From UBA8337 sp038143435 (lineage in GTDB: Bacteria; Pseudomonadota; Alphaproteobacteria; RS24): a stretch of 64,000 nucleotides of DNA. The notes under the pieces are model-generated. The model did no database searches. It was given only the letters and a program-made list of their open reading frames with translations, and was not told where the DNA came from. Made by a program: the position numbers and the translations under genes. The DNA lies in NCBI GenBank assembly GCA_038143435.1, contig JAYQLX010000003.1:248001-312000 (forward strand), in the 5' to 3' direction. Shown here in pieces: positions 8,883 to 19,350 of this stretch. The stretch's first letter is position 1, and the number at the start of each line of letters is the position of its first letter.

Positions 8883-9845
8883 ATGGCGCGCAATAAAATA
8901 GCCCTCATTGGCGGCGGTCAAATCGGTGGCACTTTGGCTCATTTGGCCGGTCTTAAAGAATTGGGCGATATCGTGATTTTCGATATTGTTGACGGTATTC
9001 CGCAAGGCAAGGCACTGGATTTGTTGCAAAGCTCGCCGGTCAGCCATTTCGATGCCAGCCTGAAAGGCACCAAATCTTATGCCGCCATTAAGGGCGCGGA
9101 TGTAGTGATCGTCACCGCCGGTGTGCCGCGCAAACCCGGCATGAGCCGCGATGATTTGATTGAGATCAATCTGAAAGTGATGCAACAAGTCGGTGCGGGC
9201 ATTAAAAAATATGCGCCTAAAGCCTTTGTCATTTGCATCACCAATCCGCTTGATGCGATGGTTTGGGCCTTGCAGAAATTTTCCGGCCTGCCGAAAAACA
9301 AAGTGGTCGGCATGGCGGGTGTGTTGGACAGTGCGCGTTTCCGCACTTTCCTCGCCGAAGAGTTCAACGTTTCGGTGAAAGACGTCACGGCCTTTGTTTT
9401 GGGCGGTCATGGCGACACCATGGTGCCGTCTGTGCGTTATTCTACCGTGGCCGGTATTCCGCTGCCCGATTTGGTCAAGATGAAATGGACGACGCAAAAG
9501 AAAATTGACGAGATTGTTCAGCGCACGCGCGATGGCGGGGCTGAAATTGTCGGCCTGTTGAAAACCGGTTCGGCCTTTTATGCACCGGCCGCCTCAGCCA
9601 TTGAAATGGCCGAAGCCTATTTGAAAGACCAAAAGCGTGTGCTGCCCTGTGCTGCCCATTTGAGCGGTCAATATGGCCAGAAAAACATTTATGTCGGCGT
9701 GCCGACCGTGATTGGCGCCAAAGGCGTGGAGCGCATTGTCGAGATTAAGCTCGATGCCAAAGAAAAAGCCATGTTCACCAAATCGGTGAAAGCGGTAAAA
9801 GGTCTTTTGGATGCGTGTCGCAAGATTAATCCGAAACTGAAATAA
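8883..9845 (+). CDS. mdh: malate dehydrogenase (LDH-like type)
   Basis: Mdh oxidises malate to oxaloacetate with NAD. The 320-residue protein belongs to the LDH-like MDH group usual in alphaproteobacteria. It shows the NAD loop GGGQIGGTLAHL, TAGVPRKPGMSRDDL with the substrate-binding arginines, and GGHGDTMVPSVRYS with the catalytic histidine. An AAGGA ribosome site precedes ATG 8883. Two stem-loops follow, so the sdh-zapE-mdh group probably ends here and is separate from sucCD. Confidence 0.97.
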   Translation: MARNKIALIGGGQIGGTLAHLAGLKELGDIVIFDIVDGIPQGKALDLLQSSPVSHFDASLKGTKSYAAIKGADVVIVTAGVPRKPGMSRDDLIEINLKVMQQVGAGIKKYAPKAFVICITNPLDAMVWALQKFSGLPKNKVVGMAGVLDSARFRTFLAEEFNVSVKDVTAFVLGGHGDTMVPSVRYSTVAGIPLPDLVKMKWTTQKKIDEIVQRTRDGGAEIVGLLKTGSAFYAPAASAIEMAEAYLKDQKRVLPCAAHLSGQYGQKNIYVGVPTVIGAKGVERIVEIKLDAKEKAMFTKSVKAVKGLLDACRKINPKLK

Positions 9846-9860
9846 GCCGCTTCGGCTTTT
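9844..9860 (+). terminator. stem-loop overlapping the mdh stop
   Basis: AAGCCG and CGGCTT form a six-pair stem around CTT, followed by two more T. It begins in the mdh stop codon and is short, so it may act with the stronger hairpin 14 bases downstream. Confidence 0.55.
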
Positions 9861-9873
9861 GTCAGAACAACAT

Positions 9874-9900
9874 AAAGGCGCGGGCGACTGCGCCTTTTTT
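9874..9900 (+). terminator. Rho-independent terminator after mdh
   Basis: AAAGGCGC and GCGCCTTT form an eight-pair stem with an eight-base loop and continue into a T run. This is a typical intrinsic terminator. Confidence 0.8.
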
Positions 9901-9964
9901 GTCCCCTTCAACTATTGACAATAAGACTGCCAATAGTTAGTGTGCCGAAAACGGGAGATGCCTG

Positions 9965-11053
9965 GTGAGCGAAAAAAGAAAAAAAATCCTAAAAATAGGC
10001 GGCGCAATGGCAGCCGTTTTCCTGGTTTTGGCGTTGGCTCTTATCGGGGCCGTGCGCAATAGCGAGCGCCTGCAAGACCGCTTGGTGGGGCGCGCCATTG
10101 ACGGCCTGTTATCGGCGCCGCTGACCACGCTGGGCGGCGACAATATTGATGTGGTGTTTTGCGGCACCGCCTCGCCTATGGGTGGGGCCGGTCCGCGCGG
10201 CTCGGCGCAATCTTGCGTCGCGGTTTTGCTCGGCGATAAGTTTTTCATCGTCGATACGGGTGCGCGCTCAGCCGATAAAGCGGCAGCCTTGCGCTTGCCG
10301 CTGGAACGCCTCGATGCGGTTTTGCTGACCCATTTTCATTCCGACCATATTGCCGCTCTGGGGGAAATGCATTTAAACAGCTGGGTGCGCGGGCGTCCGG
10401 CCAAGCTTGATGTTTATGGCGGACCCGGTGTCGATCGCGTGGTGGACGGGTTCAATCTCGCCTATGGGCAAGATTATGGCTATCGCACCGACCATCATGG
10501 CGAAGATTATGTGCCGTCCAGCAAGGCCGGTCTGGTCGCCAAAACCATTCAGGCCGATAGTGTGATTTATGATGAAGACGGCATTAAAATCACCGCCATT
10601 ACGGTTTATCACCCGCCGATTGAGCCGGCTTTGGCTTTCCGCTTTGACTATCAAGGGCGCTCCGTGCTCATCAGTGGCGATACGGTGAAAGACGATAATC
10701 TCATCGCTGCGGCAAAAAATGTCGATGTGCTCATTCACGAAGTCATTCAGCGTGATTTGGTTGATATTTTCGTGCAGGCTTTGCGCGATAATGGTCAAGG
10801 CAATCTCGGTAAAATCATCGAGGACACGCATGAATATCATGCCTCGCCGGTGGAAGCGGCCGAAGCGGCCAATCAAGCCAATGCTGATTTGCTGGTCTAT
10901 TATCATTACGCACCGGTGCCGCAAAACGCCATTATGGACCGCATTTTCATGCGCGGCGTTGACGCGGTTCGCCCGCAAGGCGTGCTGGCGGCACGCGACG
11001 GCACCCATATTCGCCTGCCCGGCAATAGCGAGATTATTTCCGTCGAAAAATAG
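9965..11053 (+). CDS. membrane-anchored metallo-beta-lactamase-fold hydrolase
   Basis: This 362-residue protein has an N-terminal transmembrane segment at about residues 10-30, after a basic start, and then a metallo-beta-lactamase domain. The zinc motif THFHSDH is clear, with a later GDT and a histidine in YYHYAP completing the site. The pattern (FCGTASPMGG, FIVDTGARSAD, GDTVKDDN) resembles the AtsA/RNase Z-like branch, whose members hydrolyse phosphoesters, sulfate esters or lactones. The start is GTG at 9965 with GGGAGA eight bases upstream. It stands alone between the mdh terminators and sucC. The substrate cannot be told from sequence. Confidence 0.8.
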   Translation: MSEKRKKILKIGGAMAAVFLVLALALIGAVRNSERLQDRLVGRAIDGLLSAPLTTLGGDNIDVVFCGTASPMGGAGPRGSAQSCVAVLLGDKFFIVDTGARSADKAAALRLPLERLDAVLLTHFHSDHIAALGEMHLNSWVRGRPAKLDVYGGPGVDRVVDGFNLAYGQDYGYRTDHHGEDYVPSSKAGLVAKTIQADSVIYDEDGIKITAITVYHPPIEPALAFRFDYQGRSVLISGDTVKDDNLIAAAKNVDVLIHEVIQRDLVDIFVQALRDNGQGNLGKIIEDTHEYHASPVEAAEAANQANADLLVYYHYAPVPQNAIMDRIFMRGVDAVRPQGVLAARDGTHIRLPGNSEIISVEK

Positions 11054-11130
11054 CCGTTTTCGGTTGAGACAAAAGCGCGCTTGGGCTAGTTTCCCCCTCA
11101 TGTTTTGCGAAGCAATGAGGGGCTCTCTCC

Positions 11131-12300
11131 ATGAATATTCATGAATATCAAGCCAAACAGGTTCTCGGCTCATTTGGCGTGCCGGTGCCGCGCGGATTTG
11201 TTGCCTTTAGCGCCGATGAGGCGGTCGCGGCGGCCGAGAAATTGGGCGGGCCCGTCTGGGTCGTGAAAGCGCAAATTCACGCCGGTGGGCGAGGCAAGGG
11301 CGGCGGCGTGAAAGTCGTCAAATCCATCGATGAGGTGCGCGCCGAAGCGACCCGCATGTTGGGCATGACATTGGTCACCCATCAAACCGGCCCTGAGGGT
11401 AAAGAGGTCGGGCGCGTTTATATTGAAGAAGGTTCCGATATTGCCCGCGAGCTTTATCTTTCGGCGCTGGTTGACCGCGCCGCATCGCGCATTTCATTCA
11501 TCGCCTCGACCGAGGGCGGCATGGATATTGAAGAAGTGGCGGAGAAAACGCCGGAAAAAATCCTCACCATTAGCGTCGATCCGGCGAGTCGCATATCCGG
11601 CCATCATGGTCGCCAAATTGCCTTTGCGTTGGGGCTGGAAGGCGAACAAGTGAAGCAGGCCAATGCGCTGATTGGCAATCTCTATCAGGCCTTTGTCGAA
11701 AAAGACATGTCGCTTTTGGAGATTAATCCTTTGGTGGTGACCGGCGTGGGCGATCTTATTTGTCTCGACGCCAAAGTAAATTTTGATTCCAATGCGCTCT
11801 ATCGGCAAAAAGATATTGTCGAGCTGCGCGATTTGGCCGAGGAAGATCCGGCCGAAATTGAAGCGTCAAAATATGACCTGTCTTATATCAAACTGGACGG
11901 CAAAATCGGTTGCATGGTCAATGGCGCCGGTCTGGCCATGGCGACGATGGACATCATCAAGCTGTATGGCTCTGAACCGGCCAATTTCCTCGATGTCGGC
12001 GGCGGTGCGACGAAAGAAAAAGTCACCGAAGCGTTCAAAATCATTTTGTCCGATGACAATGTGGAAGGCATTTTGGTGAATATTTTCGGCGGCATTATGC
12101 GCTGCGATATTATCGCCGAAGGCGTGGTCGCCGCAGCCAAAGAATTGAGCCTTGATGTGCCGCTTGTGGTGCGTTTGGAAGGCACCAATGTTGATGAGGG
12201 CAAAGAGATTATGGCCAATTCGGGCCTGCCGATTATTGCCGCTGATGATTTAAACGATGCAGCCGAGAAAATCGTCGCTGCCGTGAAGGAGGCCGCGTAA
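11131..12300 (+). CDS. sucC: succinyl-CoA synthetase beta subunit
   Basis: SucC is the ATP-grasp subunit of the enzyme that makes ATP or GTP from succinyl-CoA. It is full length at 389 residues, beginning MNIHEYQAKQ. The ATP-grasp loop GRGKGGGVKVV and the CoA-side motif NIFGGIMRCD are present. The start is ATG at 11131 after a GAGG site. The stop overlaps the sucD start as TAATG, which keeps the two subunits in equal supply. Confidence 0.97.
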   Translation: MNIHEYQAKQVLGSFGVPVPRGFVAFSADEAVAAAEKLGGPVWVVKAQIHAGGRGKGGGVKVVKSIDEVRAEATRMLGMTLVTHQTGPEGKEVGRVYIEEGSDIARELYLSALVDRAASRISFIASTEGGMDIEEVAEKTPEKILTISVDPASRISGHHGRQIAFALGLEGEQVKQANALIGNLYQAFVEKDMSLLEINPLVVTGVGDLICLDAKVNFDSNALYRQKDIVELRDLAEEDPAEIEASKYDLSYIKLDGKIGCMVNGAGLAMATMDIIKLYGSEPANFLDVGGGATKEKVTEAFKIILSDDNVEGILVNIFGGIMRCDIIAEGVVAAAKELSLDVPLVVRLEGTNVDEGKEIMANSGLPIIAADDLNDAAEKIVAAVKEAA

Positions 12301-13175
12301 TGTCGGTATTGGTCAATAAGGACACAAAAGTCATTTGTCAGGGCTTCACCGGCTCGCAAGGCACGTTTCACTCCGAGCAGGCGATTGCCTATGGCACCAA
12401 AATGGTCGGCGGGGTGACACCGGGACGTGGCGGTTCTACGCATTTGGACCTGCCGGTTTTCGATACGGTGGCGCAAGCGGTTGAAAAAACCGGCGCCACG
12501 GCGTCTGCCATTTACGTGCCGCCGCCATTTGCCGGTGACGCTATTTTGGAAGCCATTGAGGCGGGTATTGAACTGGCCGTCTGCATTACCGAAGGCATTC
12601 CGGTCAGCGATATGATTAAGGTCAAGCGTGCTTTGCAAGGCTCTGACACGCGTCTGGTGGGCCCCAATTGCCCCGGCGTCATCACCCCTGATGAGTGCAA
12701 AATCGGCATTATGCCGGGTCATATTCACCGCCGCGGCTCGGTCGGTATTGTGTCGCGCTCGGGCACGCTGACTTATGAAGCGGTGGCGCAAACCACCGCC
12801 GCCGGCCTCGGTCAGTCGACCTGTATCGGCATTGGCGGTGACCCGGTCAATGGCACGAATTTTATCGATTGTTTGGATTTGTTTCTCGGTGACGATGAAA
12901 CCGAAAGCATTATCATGATCGGTGAAATTGGCGGGTCGGCGGAAGAAGAAGCGGCCGAATTTCTAAAAGCCTCGAAAGTGAAAAAGCCAATGGTCGGCTT
13001 TATTGCCGGTGTCACGGCCCCGCCGGGGCGGCGTATGGGCCATGCCGGTGCGATTATTGCCGGCGGCAAGGGCGGCGCGGATGATAAAATGGAAGCCATG
13101 CGCTCGGCCGGCATTACCGTCTCACCATCGCCCGCCTCTTTGGGTACGACTTTGGTTGACGTATTGAAGGGCTAG
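12300..13175 (+). CDS. sucD: succinyl-CoA synthetase alpha subunit
   Basis: SucD binds CoA and carries the phosphohistidine. The 291-residue sequence shows the CoA-binding start GFTGSQGTFHS, GPNCPGVITPDECKIGIMPG, and the active histidine H248 in RRMGHAGAI. It overlaps sucC by one base. sucA follows 75 bases later on the same strand, so sucCDAB-lpdA may form one operon. Confidence 0.97.
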   Translation: MSVLVNKDTKVICQGFTGSQGTFHSEQAIAYGTKMVGGVTPGRGGSTHLDLPVFDTVAQAVEKTGATASAIYVPPPFAGDAILEAIEAGIELAVCITEGIPVSDMIKVKRALQGSDTRLVGPNCPGVITPDECKIGIMPGHIHRRGSVGIVSRSGTLTYEAVAQTTAAGLGQSTCIGIGGDPVNGTNFIDCLDLFLGDDETESIIMIGEIGGSAEEEAAEFLKASKVKKPMVGFIAGVTAPPGRRMGHAGAIIAGGKGGADDKMEAMRSAGITVSPSPASLGTTLVDVLKG

Positions 13176-13250
13176 CCCTACACATGCCGCTGGTCATTGC
13201 TCTTATCGGGCAAAGCGTTTAATATTTTTTCAGGCCGCGAGAGGCCTTAA

Positions 13251-16200
13251 ATGGATAGGCAAATGTCGGATAAGAATTCGCCAGCCAATAATATCTCAGA
13301 TCCCTCCCAGTCTCACTTTGACGGGGCCAATGCGCTTTATCTTGAGCAGCAATATGCGCGCTATAAAGCCGGTGATGCCAGTTTGGATGCCGGTTGGAAA
13401 AGCTATTTTGCCGCGCTTGATGACGGCGTTGCACCGCATCGGCCCAGCTGGCAACGCGATGATTGGCCACCGAAAATTAACGGTGACATGACGGCTGCTT
13501 TGGACGGCAATTGGCCGGCCACGGAACTGGATGATTTACCGGGCCCGCAAGTCTTGGCCGGCAAAATTGAAGCGCGGTTGGACGGACAAGATGTCGAAGC
13601 GGTGCGCGCCGCCACTTTGGACAGTATTCGCGCCATTATGATGATCCGCGCCTATCGTTATCGCGGCCATTTGGCGGCCAATCTCGACCCGTTGGGCATT
13701 GAACCGCCGGGCACGCATCCTGAGCTTGACCCGACCTCCTATGGGTTTACTGAAGCCGATTATGACCGCCCGATTTTCATCGATTATGTATTGGGTCTTG
13801 AAAGCGCCACCATTCGCGAAATGCTGGATATTTTGCACCGCACTTATTGCGGCACAGTGGCACTGGAGTTCATGCATATTTCCGACCCGGAAGAAAAAGC
13901 CTGGCTCCAAGAGCGCATTGAAGGGCCCGATAAGGAAGTCGCCTTTACCGATATGGGCAAGCAGGCGATTTTCCAAAAACTGGTCGAGGCGGAAGGCCTC
14001 GAACAATTTATCGATGTCAAATATACCGGCACCAAACGCTTCGGCTTGGATGGCGGTGAGGCGCTGATACCGGCGCTGGAACAAGTGATTAAGCGCGGTG
14101 GCAATCTCGGCGTCAAAGAGGTGGTGCTGGGCATGCCGCATCGCGGGCGCTTGAATGTGCTGACCAATGTGATGGGCAAGCCGTTTGAGGCCCTGTTCCA
14201 TGAGTTTAAGGGCGGCTCGGCCAATCCGGAAGATATTGAGGGCTCGGGTGATGTAAAATATCATTTGGGCGCATCATCAGACCGCGAATTTGACGGCAAT
14301 CGGGTGCATTTATCACTTTCGCCCAATCCGTCGCATTTGGAAGCGGTTGATCCGGTGGTGTTGGGTAAGGCGCGCGCCAAGCAAGACCAATATAAGGAAA
14401 ACCCGCGCGCTATGGCCGATCGCGGCACGGTGATACCGCTTTTGCTGCATGGTGATGCGGCTTTTGCCGGTCAAGGCGTGGTTGCCGAATGTCTTGGCCT
14501 ATCCGGCCTTATCGGCCATAAATCGGGCGGCTCCATTCATTTTATCGTCAATAATCAAATCGGCTTTACCACCAATCCCCGCTTTTCGCGCTCCTCGCCC
14601 TATCCGTCGGATGTGGCAAAAATGGTCGAAGCGCCGATTTTTCACGTCAATGGCGATGATCCTGAAGCGGTGGTGTTTGCCGCCAAAGTGGCAACCGAGT
14701 TTCGGCAAAAATTCCTAAAGCCTGTCGTCATCGACATGTTCTGCTATCGCCGCCACGGCCATAATGAGGGCGATGAACCGGCCTTTACCCAGCCGACCAT
14801 GTATAAAAAAATCAAAGCACATGATTCCGTGGTGCAAAAATACGGTCGTCGTTTGGTCGATGAGGGTCTGTTGAGCGAAGAAGCGTTCAATGCGGCGAAA
14901 GCCGATTATCGCGCCCAGCTTGATAAGGCGTTTGAAGCGGCCAATGGGTTCAAACCCAATAAGGCCGATTGGCTGGATGGCAAATGGTCGGGCTTGGAAA
15001 GAAAAAGCGCAGAATTTGTGCGCGGCGATACCGGCGTTGACGAAGGCCTGTTAAGAGAAGTCGGGGCCGGTCTGACGCGCGTGCCCGACGGTTTTAATCT
15101 GCACCGCGCTTTGACGCGGCAATTAAAAGCCAAAGACCAAATGTTTGAAAGCGGTACGGGTTTTGACTGGGCCACTGCCGAAGCGCTGGCTTTCGGCTCG
15201 CTTTTGCTGGAAGGTCATCCGGTTCGCTTGGCCGGCCAAGATAGCGAGCGCGGCACGTTTTCGCAGCGCCATTCATCTTGGATTGACCAAGAAACCGAAC
15301 GCCGTTTCAAGCCGCTGAAATATATTCGCGATGAGCAGGCTTTGTTCGAAGTGATTAATTCCATGTTGTCGGAAAATGCCGTGCTCGGTTTTGAATATGG
15401 CTATTCGCTGGCCGAGCCCAATACGCTGGTTTTGTGGGAAGCGCAATTCGGTGATTTCGCCAATGGCGCGCAAGTGGTGGTCGACCAGTTTATTTAATCG
15501 GGCGAAAATAAATGGCTGCGCATGTCAGGTCTGGTCATGCTTTTGCCGCATGGCTATGAAGGGCAGGGACCTGAGCACAGCTCGGCGCGGCTTGAGCGTT
15601 ATTTGCAAATGTGCGCGGAAGAAAATATGCAAGTCGCCAATTGCACCACACCGGCCAGCTATTTCCATATTTTGCGCCGCCAGGTGAAGCGCAATTTCAG
15701 AAAACCGCTTATTTTGATGACCCCGAAATCGCTACTGCGGCATAAAAAATGCGTTTCCAATCTTAGCGATATGACGACCGGCTCATCCTTCCACCGCGTT
15801 TTGTGGGATGGCCGCGATGCGCGGATGCCCGATGCCGATTTGGCGGATGGGCGCGGCGTGTTGAAAGCGGCCAAAGACATTCGCCGTGTGGTCTTGTGCT
15901 CGGGCAAGGTTTATTTCGACCTATTGGAAAAATGCGAAGCGGAAAATATTGACGATGTTTATTTGATGCGTCTGGAGCAGCTTTATCCGGTGCCGCATGG
16001 GCCTTTATTGGCCGAACTGGAGCCGATGGCGCATGCCGAAATGGTCTGGTGCCAAGAAGAGCCGCGCAATATGGGGGCGTGGAGCTTTATCGAGCCGGAA
16101 TTGGAAGATGTGTTGACGACGCTGGACGCCAAGCATAAACGTGTCAGCTATGCGGGGCGGCGCGCCTCGGCCTCGACAGCGAGCGGTTTGATGAGCCGCC

Positions 16201-16259
16201 ATTTGGAACAAAGAGAAGCGTTGTTGAACGCGGCATTGATTGACCCTATCGACAGATAG
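13251..16259 (+). CDS. sucA: 2-oxoglutarate dehydrogenase E1 (in-frame TAA)
   Basis: SucA is the thiamine-diphosphate E1 component of the 2-oxoglutarate dehydrogenase complex. The frame from ATG 13251 shows the N-terminal E2-binding region (LYLEQQYARYKAG), HRGRLNVL, HLGASSDREFDGN, and the TPP/Mg segment GDAAFAGQG. A TAA at 15495-15497 interrupts it in DQFI-stop-SGENKWLRMSG. The expected sequence has a serine there, and one base change (TCA to TAA) accounts for it. The same frame then continues to 16259 with LLPHGYEGQGPEHSSAR, so nothing else is lost. The restored length is 1002 residues, normal for the family. As a TCA-cycle gene it is unlikely to be dead, so sequence error is favoured. Confidence 0.93.
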
Positions 16260-16277
16260 GCGAGATGGAGAAAAAAT

Positions 16278-17573
16278 ATGGCCAGTGAAATTCGCGTGCC
16301 CACATTGGGCGAGTCGGTAACCGAAGCGACGATTGCGCAATGGTATAAAAAACCCGGCGATGCGGTGGCGATGGATGAGCCGCTATGCGAATTGGAAACC
16401 GATAAGGTGACCATTGAAGTGCCGGCGCAAAGCGCCGGTGTGCTGGCCGAAGTTGTCGTTAATGAAGGCGAAACGGTTGAGGTCGGTGCGCTTTTGGGCT
16501 CTATCGGGGAGGGCGCCGGAACGGCGGCACCGGCTGCATCTGAAGCCGCCGCCGCGCCAGCCGAAACGCCACAGGCTGAAACAGCCTCTGAAGCCGAAAA
16601 GCCGCAAGAGCCGACCCCGTCTCCGGCAGCGCCGACACAAATGGCCGCGCCGGCTGCATCAAGCGGCACATCGGTCGATACCAGCGCTTTATCACCGGCC
16701 GCACGCCGTGTGGTTGAAGAACATGGGCTCGATCCGGCGCAAATTACCGGCACCGGCAAAGATGGCCGCCTGACCAAAGAAGATGCGTTGAAAGCAGCCA
16801 GCGGTGCGCAAGCCGCGCCGGCAAGTCCTGCGCCATCTGCCGCGGCTGTGCTCATAGCGGCGGCGCAACAAGGCGCGCGCGAAGAGCGGGTGAAAATGAC
16901 GCGGCTCAGAAAAACCATTGCCGCGCGGCTGAAAGAAAGTCAGAACACGGCGGCGCAATTGACCACTTTCAATGAGGTCGATATGGGCGCGCTGATGGAT
17001 GTGCGGCGCGAATATAAGGATTTGTTCGAACAAAAATACGGTGCGCGGCTTGGCTTTATGGGTTTTTTCGCCCGCGCCTGTGTCACCGCATTATCTGAAA
17101 TTCCCGCCATTAATGCGGAAGTGACGGAAGATGAAATCATCTATAAAAACTACGTCAATATGGGCATTGCCGTAGGCACGGAAAAAGGGCTGGTGGTGCC
17201 GGTCATTCGCGATGTGCAGAATATGGGGTTGGCCGATATTGAATTGGCGGTTGCCGAAATGGGCCGCAAGGCGCGCGACGGCAAATTGGCCATTGATGAT
17301 TTGCAAGGCGGCACATTCACCATGTCCAATGGCGGCGTCTATGGCTCTTTGATGAGCACGCCCATATTGAACATGCCGCAATCGGGCATTTTGGGCATGC
17401 ATAAAATCCAAGAGCGTCCGGTTGTAATTGACGGTCAGATTGTTGTGCGCCCAATGATGTATTTGGCGCTGTCTTATGACCACCGCATTGTTGACGGCAA
17501 AGAGGCGGTGACGTTTTTGGTGCGCGTGAAAGAGTCTTTGGAAGACCCTGAGCGCCTTTTGCTGAATATTTAG
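16278..17573 (+). CDS. sucB: dihydrolipoyl succinyltransferase (OGDH E2)
   Basis: SucB is the core of the 2-oxoglutarate dehydrogenase complex. The 431-residue protein has a lipoyl domain with lipoyl-lysine K43 in ELETDKVTIE, an Ala/Pro-rich linker at about 85-140, the peripheral subunit-binding domain (LSPAARRVVEEHGLDP), and a C-terminal catalytic domain ending in SYDHRIVDGKEAV with the catalytic histidine. The start is ATG 16278, 18 bases after sucA, behind a GGAG site. All domains are intact, in contrast with the pdhC E2 in this window. Confidence 0.97.
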   Translation: MASEIRVPTLGESVTEATIAQWYKKPGDAVAMDEPLCELETDKVTIEVPAQSAGVLAEVVVNEGETVEVGALLGSIGEGAGTAAPAASEAAAAPAETPQAETASEAEKPQEPTPSPAAPTQMAAPAASSGTSVDTSALSPAARRVVEEHGLDPAQITGTGKDGRLTKEDALKAASGAQAAPASPAPSAAAVLIAAAQQGAREERVKMTRLRKTIAARLKESQNTAAQLTTFNEVDMGALMDVRREYKDLFEQKYGARLGFMGFFARACVTALSEIPAINAEVTEDEIIYKNYVNMGIAVGTEKGLVVPVIRDVQNMGLADIELAVAEMGRKARDGKLAIDDLQGGTFTMSNGGVYGSLMSTPILNMPQSGILGMHKIQERPVVIDGQIVVRPMMYLALSYDHRIVDGKEAVTFLVRVKESLEDPERLLLNI

Positions 17574-17592
17574 TGCCGATTAAGAGGAAAAA

Positions 17593-19005
17593 ATGAGCGA
17601 CGAGAATAATTTCGATATTGTGGTTATCGGGGCCGGTCCCGGCGGCTATGTCTGCGCTTTGCGCGCGGCCCAATTGGGCATGAAAGTGGCATGCATTGAC
17701 AAGCGCGGCGCGCCCGGCGGCACATGTTTGAATGTCGGTTGCATTCCCTCAAAAGCGCTCTTGCACGCGTCTGAAGTTTATGCCGAAGCGGCGCATGCAG
17801 CCGATATGGGCATTGATTTCGGCGCGGTGAAATTGGATCTCGAAAAAATGATGGCCTATAAGGCGCAAGGCATTACCGGCAATACGGATGGCGTGCGCTA
17901 TTTGCTGAAGAAAAATAATGTCGAAGAAATTGAGGGCGCGGCCAAGTTGACCGCAGCTGGTGCCATTGAGGTCGCTTTGCTGGCCGGTGGCACGCGGCAA
18001 TTATCGGCCAAACATATTGTTATTGCCACCGGTTCGGAAGTAACGCCTTTGCCGGGCATTGAGACAGATGAAGAGCGCATTGTTTCGTCAACCGGCGCCT
18101 TGTCTTTTGACAAAGTGCCCAAGCATTTGGCGATTATCGGGGCCGGTATTATCGGGTTGGAATTGGGCTCGGTTTGGAAAAGGCTGGGCGCGGAAGTGAC
18201 GGTGATTGAATTTCTCGACCGCATCACGCCCGGCATGGATGCCGATATGGCGAAAAACTTCCAACGTGTTTTGAAAAAACAGGGCATTAAATTCATGCTC
18301 GGTAAAAAAGTCACCGCCGCCAAAGCGTTGAAAAATTCCGTCAAGCTGAGCTTGGCACCGGCTTCGGGCGAGGGCGAAGAAGAAAGCCTGACCGCCGACC
18401 GCGCTTTGGTCGCCATCGGTCGCCGCCCGCATACGCAAGGGCTTGGTTTGGAAGCGGTCGGGGTGGCGCTGGACAGCGCGGGCCGCGTTGAAACCAATGC
18501 GCATTTCAAAACCAATATTGACGGCATTTATGCCATTGGCGACGTTATTGCCGGGCCGATGTTGGCCCATAAGGCGGAAGATGAAGGCGTCGCTTTGGCC
18601 GAGCATTTGGCCGGCAAACCTGCCCATGTCAATTATGATGTCATTCCCTCCGTCGTCTACACGGCGCCGGAAGTGGCCTGGGTCGGGCGCACGGAAGAAG
18701 AGCTCAAAGAGGCCGGTATTGAATATAATACGGGTAAATTTCCCTTCACCGCCAATGGGCGCGCCAAAGTCAATGGCACGACGGACGGGTTTGTGAAAAT
18801 TCTCGCCGATGCCAAAAGCGACAAAGTATTGGGCGTGCATATTTTGGGTGCGCAAGCCGGAGACATGATTGCCGAAGCGGCGGTTGCCATGGAGTTCTCA
18901 GCCAGCGCCGAAGATATTGCGCGCACCTGCCATGCCCATCCGACGCTGACCGAGGCGGTCAAAGAGGCGGCGCTTGATGTCGACAAACGCGCTTTGCATA
19001 TGTAG
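17593..19005 (+). CDS. lpdA: dihydrolipoyl dehydrogenase (E3)
   Basis: LpdA reoxidises dihydrolipoyl groups with NAD. The 470-residue protein has the FAD loop VIGAGPGGYV, the redox disulfide C45/C50 in GGTCLNVGCIPSK, a second nucleotide loop IIGAGIIGLELGSV, and the C-terminal HAHPTLTE with the catalytic histidine. It closes the suc operon, with a 19-base gap to sucB. No second E3 gene lies beside pdhABC, so this protein may serve both complexes. Confidence 0.97.
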   Translation: MSDENNFDIVVIGAGPGGYVCALRAAQLGMKVACIDKRGAPGGTCLNVGCIPSKALLHASEVYAEAAHAADMGIDFGAVKLDLEKMMAYKAQGITGNTDGVRYLLKKNNVEEIEGAAKLTAAGAIEVALLAGGTRQLSAKHIVIATGSEVTPLPGIETDEERIVSSTGALSFDKVPKHLAIIGAGIIGLELGSVWKRLGAEVTVIEFLDRITPGMDADMAKNFQRVLKKQGIKFMLGKKVTAAKALKNSVKLSLAPASGEGEEESLTADRALVAIGRRPHTQGLGLEAVGVALDSAGRVETNAHFKTNIDGIYAIGDVIAGPMLAHKAEDEGVALAEHLAGKPAHVNYDVIPSVVYTAPEVAWVGRTEEELKEAGIEYNTGKFPFTANGRAKVNGTTDGFVKILADAKSDKVLGVHILGAQAGDMIAEAAVAMEFSASAEDIARTCHAHPTLTEAVKEAALDVDKRALHM

Positions 19006-19008
19006 GCG

Positions 19009-19263
19009 CTAAGGCCGCATTAATTTGTGCAAATGAACAATGAAATAGCGCGTCACTGCGCTGTCCACTGTGCGTTGCGCAGCCGCGCGCCAAGCACAAT
19101 GGGCGCTTTCATAATCGGGATAAATGCCGACAATGTCGAGCTTGTCCAAATCGCGAAAGCGAATGTCATTTACATGGGTCAATTCGCCGCCAAACACCAA
19201 GTGCAATAATTGTTGCCCTTCTTGCATGTCGACGATTTCTGCTGTTCGGGTCATGGGAGGCAC
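19009..19263 (-). CDS. DUF4170 domain protein
   Basis: This small protein of up to 84 residues matches the DUF4170 pattern: LLHLVFGGEL, a FRDLDKLDIVGIYPDYESA core, and a TRYFIVHLHKL end. I know this family only from alphaproteobacteria, and its function is unknown. The sequence suggests a small single alpha/beta domain with no signal peptide or membrane segment. The first ATG is at 19263; in-frame ATGs 4 and 12 codons later are alternatives, and the last sits right before the conserved part. It is convergent with lpdA with a three-base gap and lies downstream of xerC. Confidence 0.8.
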   Translation of the reverse strand: MPPMTRTAEIVDMQEGQQLLHLVFGGELTHVNDIRFRDLDKLDIVGIYPDYESAHCAWRAAAQRTVDSAVTRYFIVHLHKLMRP

Positions 19264-19350
19264 TCTGTCTTAATAGGTCAACATTGCTGCCATAACACAA
19301 AAACTCGGCGTCATGCAATCGCATTGGTTTTGCGCCGTCAAAAAAATAAA

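Noticed and set aside
11883..12791. 302-residue minus-strand open frame across sucC and sucD
   Set aside because: It covers two intact, overlapping TCA-cycle genes on the other strand and has no recognisable motif.
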